Shown: in pieces, positions 33,125-36,250 of the stretch | Numbering within the stretch: the first letter of the stretch is position 1 | How the letters are laid out: each line of letters opens with the position of its first letter | Assembly: GCA_016297165.1 (NCBI GenBank) | Contig: JAEDHF010000002.1 | Location: 1 to 36,250 of the forward strand | Length of the DNA: 36,250 nucleotides | Direction: 5' to 3' | From: Oscillospiraceae bacterium | GTDB lineage: Bacteria; Bacillota; Clostridia; Oscillospirales; Ruminococcaceae | Position numbers and translations under genes: made by a program | Notes under the pieces: generated by a model | The model's database searches: none | What the model saw: only the letters and a program-made list of their open reading frames with translations | What the model was told of the DNA's origin: nothing

Positions 33125-33152
33125 GATAAAACTGTAAAAGCAATACATTTAA

Positions 33153-33174
33153 GGCTGCCGGTAAATCGGTAGTC
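33153..33174 (+). terminator. Probable spoVM terminator
   Basis: GGCTGCCG / CGGTAGTC stem (two G-U pairs) with a 6-nt loop, followed by TCTGTTTG. The U-run is short, so termination may be partial. Confidence 0.55.
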
Positions 33175-33199
33175 TCTGTTTGTAGAAAAAGCTATACTA

Positions 33200-33304
33200 C
33201 AGACTGACGAGAAGCCGCCAGATGCTAGGAAACCACGCAACGGCTAGGCTTTGTGCCTGCCGTTGTGTGGTTGACGACGCAGATGGTGGTTTATCGTCAG
33301 TCTG
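33200..33304 (+). ncRNA. Candidate 105-nt structured RNA (or packaging site) upstream of the terminase genes
   Basis: One long hairpin of about 41 base pairs. Outer stem CAGACTGACGA / TCGTCAGTCTG is perfect (11 bp); AAGCCGCCA / TGGTGGTTT follows with G-U pairs, then a GA/GA tandem mismatch, TGC/GCA, an internal loop (TAGGA against GACGAC), AACCACGCAACGGC / GCCGTTGTGTGGTT (14 bp, one G-U) and AGGC/GCCT at the tip. All G-U pairs work only on the plus strand, pointing to an RNA read in that direction. I cannot match it to a known RNA family. No promoter was identified. Confidence 0.55.
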
Positions 33305-33350
33305 AAAGATGTCCTTTTATGTCCGAAGATTATGTGCTAATATTGTATTG

Positions 33351-33391
33351 CAGAATAGTCCCGTTGGTATATTGCCGACGGGATTATTCTG
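33351..33391 (+). other. Strong hairpin just upstream of terS
   Basis: CAGAATAGTCCCGT / ACGGGATTATTCTG (14 bp, one G-U) continued by TGG/CCG at the tip. No U-run follows (TTAGAGGTT), so it is not a terminator. It ends 34 nt before the terS start codon. It could be a leader structure or part of the packaging site. Confidence 0.6.
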
Positions 33392-33424
33392 TTAGAGGTT
33401 ACCTAAAAGAGAAAGGAGAAGAAA

Positions 33425-33631
33425 ATGTCACGGAACAATAAAATTGCCGATAAGGACGAGGTTCTCGAATACCTCACAAATATAATGAGAGCAGAGGACA
33501 GCGACCAAAAGGACAAGCTTTCCGCAACCCGACAGCTCGGGAAATATCTCGGGCTGGAGGGAAAGAAAATTGAGCTTAACGGAAAAGCCGGGGTGATAAT
33601 CTATGACGACATCAGAGAAGGAGGAGATTAA
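33425..33631 (+). CDS. Short phage terminase small subunit (TerS) lacking its DNA-binding domain
   Basis: 68 residues. The visible block (DEVLEYLTNIMRAED, KDKLSATRQLGKYLGL) corresponds to the central and C-terminal region of TerS proteins from clostridial phages, which are usually 140-170 residues. The N-terminal helix-turn-helix that reads the packaging site is missing, and the upstream frame offers no coding extension. AAAGGAG lies 5 nt before the ATG. The end overlaps terL by 29 nt. With TerL it would form the packaging motor. Confidence 0.65.
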   Translation: MSRNNKIADKDEVLEYLTNIMRAEDSDQKDKLSATRQLGKYLGLEGKKIELNGKAGVIIYDDIREGGD

Positions 33632-34883
33632 GCTATCGAAAGTAATCGCTCCCTCTTTTTATAATGTGCATAGGGATATATGGAGCAAAAAGCATACTCA
33701 TTACGCCCTTTGCGGAGGGAGGGGAAGCGGAAAATCCTCCTTTGTGAGTATTGAGCTTATTCTCGGGATAATGGAGGACGAAAAAGCTAACGGGGTAGTT
33801 CTCCGAAAGATAGGGCAGTACCTTAAGGACAGCGTTTTTGAGCAGCTTATATGGGCAATAGATATTCTCGGCGTAAGCGAACAATGGGAAAGGAAGATAA
33901 GCGTTCCCGAGCTTATATTCCTGCCTACGGGGCAGAAAATACTGTTCCGTGGCGCAGACAATCCACGAAAGCTTAAATCCACCAAGGTTTCCTCGGGATA
34001 TATCAAGTATATCTGGTACGAGGAAGCGGACGAATTCTCGGGTCAGGAGGAAATTGACCTGATAAATCAGTCCCTTATGCGAGGGGGCGAGGATTTTATC
34101 TGCTTTTATAGCTATAATCCGCCGAAATCCGCTGACAGCTGGATTAACCTTGAACATGGTAAACCGAGAGCAGACAGACTTTTTCATAGAAGCAGCTATC
34201 TTACCGTCCCGAAGAAGTGGCTGGGGAAGGCGTTTTTAGCGGAAGCGGAGTATCTTGCCGAAAGGAGTCCTCTTCGGTATAAAAACGAATATCTCGGCGA
34301 AATAACGGGTACCGGAGAGGAGATATTCCCGAATGTAACATTAAGGGCTATTACCGAAGAGGAAATCGCTCGTTTCGACTGTGTATGCCGTGGGATAGAC
34401 TGGGGCTACGGGGCAGACCCCTTTGTATATCTCGAAATAGCCTACGAAAAGAGCGGACGGAGAATACTTATTTTCAATGAGTTTTACCGCTACGGCGCAA
34501 GGCTTGATGAAATTGCATCGGAAATAAAAAGACTGAATACCGGGCATTATCCCGTAACGGCAGACAGCGCCGAGCCACGCTCAAATGATGAGCTTCGGGA
34601 CAGGGGCATAAAGGTAATCGGAGCTAAAAAGGGACAGGGCTCTGTTGAGCACGGGATACAAATGCTCCGGAACCTTGAAGAAATAGTGATAGACCCTTTG
34701 CGCTGTCCCGAGGCAGCAAGGGAATTCAGGGGCTATAAGCTCCTGCCCGACGGAAACGGCGGCTATCGGAGCGGCTTCCCCGATAAGGATAACCATACTA
34801 TCGACGCTGCACGATATGCCTTAGAAGAAAAATTCTGCCGAAAGAGCGTAAGCTTTATCGACAGACGAAAACTCGGAATATGA
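33603..34883 (+). CDS. Phage terminase large subunit (TerL)
   Basis: 426 residues with both domains intact. The ATPase has Walker A CGGRGSGKSS (about residue 38), Walker B YIWYEEADEF and the coupling motif FYSYNPP. The nuclease has acidic residues at DWGYGADPF, TADSAEPRS and DNHTIDAARYALE. It drives DNA into procapsids and cuts the concatemer. Its start overlaps terS. No disruption is seen, so the protein may be active. Confidence 0.92.
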   Translation: MTTSEKEEIKLSKVIAPSFYNVHRDIWSKKHTHYALCGGRGSGKSSFVSIELILGIMEDEKANGVVLRKIGQYLKDSVFEQLIWAIDILGVSEQWERKISVPELIFLPTGQKILFRGADNPRKLKSTKVSSGYIKYIWYEEADEFSGQEEIDLINQSLMRGGEDFICFYSYNPPKSADSWINLEHGKPRADRLFHRSSYLTVPKKWLGKAFLAEAEYLAERSPLRYKNEYLGEITGTGEEIFPNVTLRAITEEEIARFDCVCRGIDWGYGADPFVYLEIAYEKSGRRILIFNEFYRYGARLDEIASEIKRLNTGHYPVTADSAEPRSNDELRDRGIKVIGAKKGQGSVEHGIQMLRNLEEIVIDPLRCPEAAREFRGYKLLPDGNGGYRSGFPDKDNHTIDAARYALEEKFCRKSVSFIDRRKLGI

Positions 34884-34895
34884 AAGGAAGAAATT

Positions 34896-36158
34896 ATGTT
34901 TACAATCTCATCAAAAACCAATATCACCCCCGAAACAGCCGTAAAATTTATGGCGAAGCATTGTCTTACCACAGACAGGCTTGACGCCCTTTACGACTAC
35001 TATATCGGAAACCACAGGATACTTAACCGTCCTAAGGATAAGCGTGCGGCGAATAATCGCCTTGTATGCAATCACGCTAAGTACATAACCGACTGCACAA
35101 CGGGCTATTTTATGGGAAATCCCGTTAAATATATGAGCCGACAGGGTAAGGACATTTCCCCTGTTGTTGAGGCTCTTAAGCGTGCCGACAGTCCTACTCA
35201 GGACGTGGATTTATCCCGTTTAGGCTCAATTTTCGGCGTTTCCTACGAAATGCTTTATATGTCGGGAGAGGATAAACCCGAAATAAGACTTGCAAGCCTC
35301 GACCCACGGAATGCCTTCGTTGTATATGACGATACCGTCGAGCAAAAGCCGGTTTTCGGGGTGTACTATATGCCCTTACAGGACGGAAACGGCTTTAAGT
35401 CGGGCTATCGCTGTTACCTTTGCGATAAGGAGAAAACTACGGAGTTTATAACCGATATCGGCTTTACAATCAAGCGTGTTTTCGAGCCCTATAACCATTA
35501 TTTCGGCGGAGTGCCCATTATCGAATACTATAATAACGGCGACTGTCAGGGGGATTTCGAGCAGGTAACAAGCTTAATCGATGCCTATAACCTTCTCCAG
35601 TCCGACAGAATTAACGATAAGGAGCAGTTCGTCGATTCTATTCTTCTTATTAAGGGGCAGATTCTTGGGGATACCGCCGAGGAGGAGACGGAAACCTATA
35701 AGGCGATAAAGGAATTCGGAGTTATGACAATCGACGACAGCGGCGACGCAAAATGGCTCACAAGACAGTTCGACGAGCATTCCGTAGATATCCTCCGTAA
35801 GTCAATCGAGGACGATATCCATAAATTCAGCGGCGTGCCCTGTATGAACGACGAAAGCTTTTCTGGAAATACCTCGGGAGTAGCTATGAAGTATAAGCTT
35901 TTAGCCTTCCAGCAGATGACAAAAATAAAGGAACGCTATTTTACCGAGGGGCTTCGTATAAGACTTTCTCTTATGGCGAATGCGCTGTCTGTTCTTAATG
36001 CGGTTAAAATAGACGTCGGAGATATCGACATTGTATTCACACGCTCGCTGCCCGAAAACGAAGCGGAAATCGCCGAAACAATCAATCTTTTAAAGGATAT
36101 CGTACCCGAGGAACAGCTAATAAAGCTCCTTCCTCACGAATTCACAGTAAAAGAATAA
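34896..36158 (+). CDS. Phage portal protein (SPP1 gp6-like)
   Basis: 420 residues with the family landmarks NRLVCNHAKYITDC, TGYFMGNPVKY, VPIIEYYNNGDCQGDFEQV, DAYNLLQSDRINDKEQF and SGVAMKYKLLAFQQM. The portal forms the dodecameric ring through which TerL pumps DNA. The end (LIKLLPHEFTVKE) is shorter than usual: related portals run on for a charged helix. A palindromic repeat begins 5 nt after the stop, so the tail may have been cut. AAAGGAAG precedes the ATG. Confidence 0.88.
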   Translation: MFTISSKTNITPETAVKFMAKHCLTTDRLDALYDYYIGNHRILNRPKDKRAANNRLVCNHAKYITDCTTGYFMGNPVKYMSRQGKDISPVVEALKRADSPTQDVDLSRLGSIFGVSYEMLYMSGEDKPEIRLASLDPRNAFVVYDDTVEQKPVFGVYYMPLQDGNGFKSGYRCYLCDKEKTTEFITDIGFTIKRVFEPYNHYFGGVPIIEYYNNGDCQGDFEQVTSLIDAYNLLQSDRINDKEQFVDSILLIKGQILGDTAEEETETYKAIKEFGVMTIDDSGDAKWLTRQFDEHSVDILRKSIEDDIHKFSGVPCMNDESFSGNTSGVAMKYKLLAFQQMTKIKERYFTEGLRIRLSLMANALSVLNAVKIDVGDIDIVFTRSLPENEAEIAETINLLKDIVPEEQLIKLLPHEFTVKE

Positions 36159-36163
36159 TAAAT

Positions 36164-36246
36164 AGTGTGTGCTGGGTAACTGTCCGCAGGACAGTTATTG
36201 CCTCAAAGCCTGAAAAGCAGGCTTTGAGTTGCCTTAAAATCGCACT
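36164..36246. repeat. Palindrome-rich repeat downstream of the portal gene
   Basis: Two perfect hairpins lie in tandem: TAACTGTCC/GGACAGTTA (36177-36197, loop GCA) and CTCAAAGCCTG/CAGGCTTTGAG (36202-36228, loop AAAAG). An outer AGTGTG/CGCACT pair encloses both. The second is not followed by a U-run. It looks like an interspersed repeat, possibly continuing past the window. Confidence 0.6.
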
Positions 36247-36250
36247 TCGT

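Noticed and set aside
33200..33275. Hammerhead ribozyme: CTGACGA and GAAAC boxes occur in the right order with a stem III-like hairpin behind them.
   Set aside because: The base before GAAA is G and cannot pair as the closing C of stem II, stem I does not form with the bases after the expected cleavage site, and the CTGACGA box is fully paired in the longer hairpin.
33253..33441. 62-codon plus-strand frame upstream of and overlapping terS.
   Set aside because: It crosses both hairpins, lacks a ribosome site and has no recognisable sequence; the 68-codon terS frame is better.
1..36250. CRISPR array, toxin-antitoxin pairs, reverse transcriptase or other defence system.
   Set aside because: I found no regularly spaced repeats, no Cas-like proteins and no reverse transcriptase motif in any reading frame.

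Overview
The window looks like a chromosome segment of a spore-forming, gut-type Clostridia (Bacillota), most like the Ruminococcaceae/Oscillospiraceae. The evidence is the gene order remA-gmk-priA-def-fmt-yugP-rsmB-rlmN-stp-prkC-rsgA-spoVM, a cotJABC spore-coat operon, a SpoVM peptide, Gram-positive style ribosome binding sites (AAAGGAG) and sigma-A promoters with 17-nt spacers. The organism assignment is inference from content and order; no marker gene here names the species.

Region 1 (1-7718) is metabolism and RNA modification: the end of a SEDS cell-wall polymerase gene, galactokinase, the GTPase HflX on the minus strand, and a plus-strand run nadB - small membrane zinc ribbon - nadC - TtcA-like tRNA thiolase - degenerate CCA-adding-enzyme-like protein. 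nadB and nadC are two of the three de novo NAD genes; nadA is not here.

Region 2 (7795-15240) holds cotJABC (minus), a glucose-type PTS permease with an HPr gene (plus), and a GntR/YtrA-type repressor - ABC ATPase - ABC permease operon (minus) behind a near-consensus promoter embedded in inverted repeats. A 130-nt rod-like inverted repeat lies between HPr and the permease gene and reads as an RNA on the minus strand.

Region 3 (15240-16670) is a scar. It has three gene fragments (two phage-like, one ATPase C-terminus), tandem 11-bp repeats, then tRNA-Pro(CGG) and tRNA-Leu(CAG). The 5' end of tRNA-Pro is duplicated around a short palindromic insertion.

Region 4 (16675-20883) carries a MATE exporter, a DHH phosphoesterase (NrnA-like) whose leader contains a 219-bp MITE-like element starting at the predicted transcription start, and a sodium:neurotransmitter-type symporter.

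Region 5 (20900-33174) is the conserved housekeeping operon: RemA regulator, guanylate kinase, replication restart helicase, the formyl-Met cycle enzymes, a membrane zinc peptidase, rRNA methylases, the PP2C/PASTA-kinase pair and RsgA. A 52-residue membrane protein and the 27-residue SpoVM follow.

Region 6 (33200-36250) is a phage head-packaging start: a 105-nt highly paired RNA-like hairpin, a second 41-nt hairpin, a very short TerS, TerL and portal, then a palindromic repeat at the window edge. It sits where the chromosomal order of Bacillus subtilis would continue after spoVM with rpmB.

The best candidates for something undescribed are the structured element upstream of the terminase genes, the rod RNA at 11418-11547, the MITE at the nrnA start site and the duplicated tRNA-Pro 5' end.
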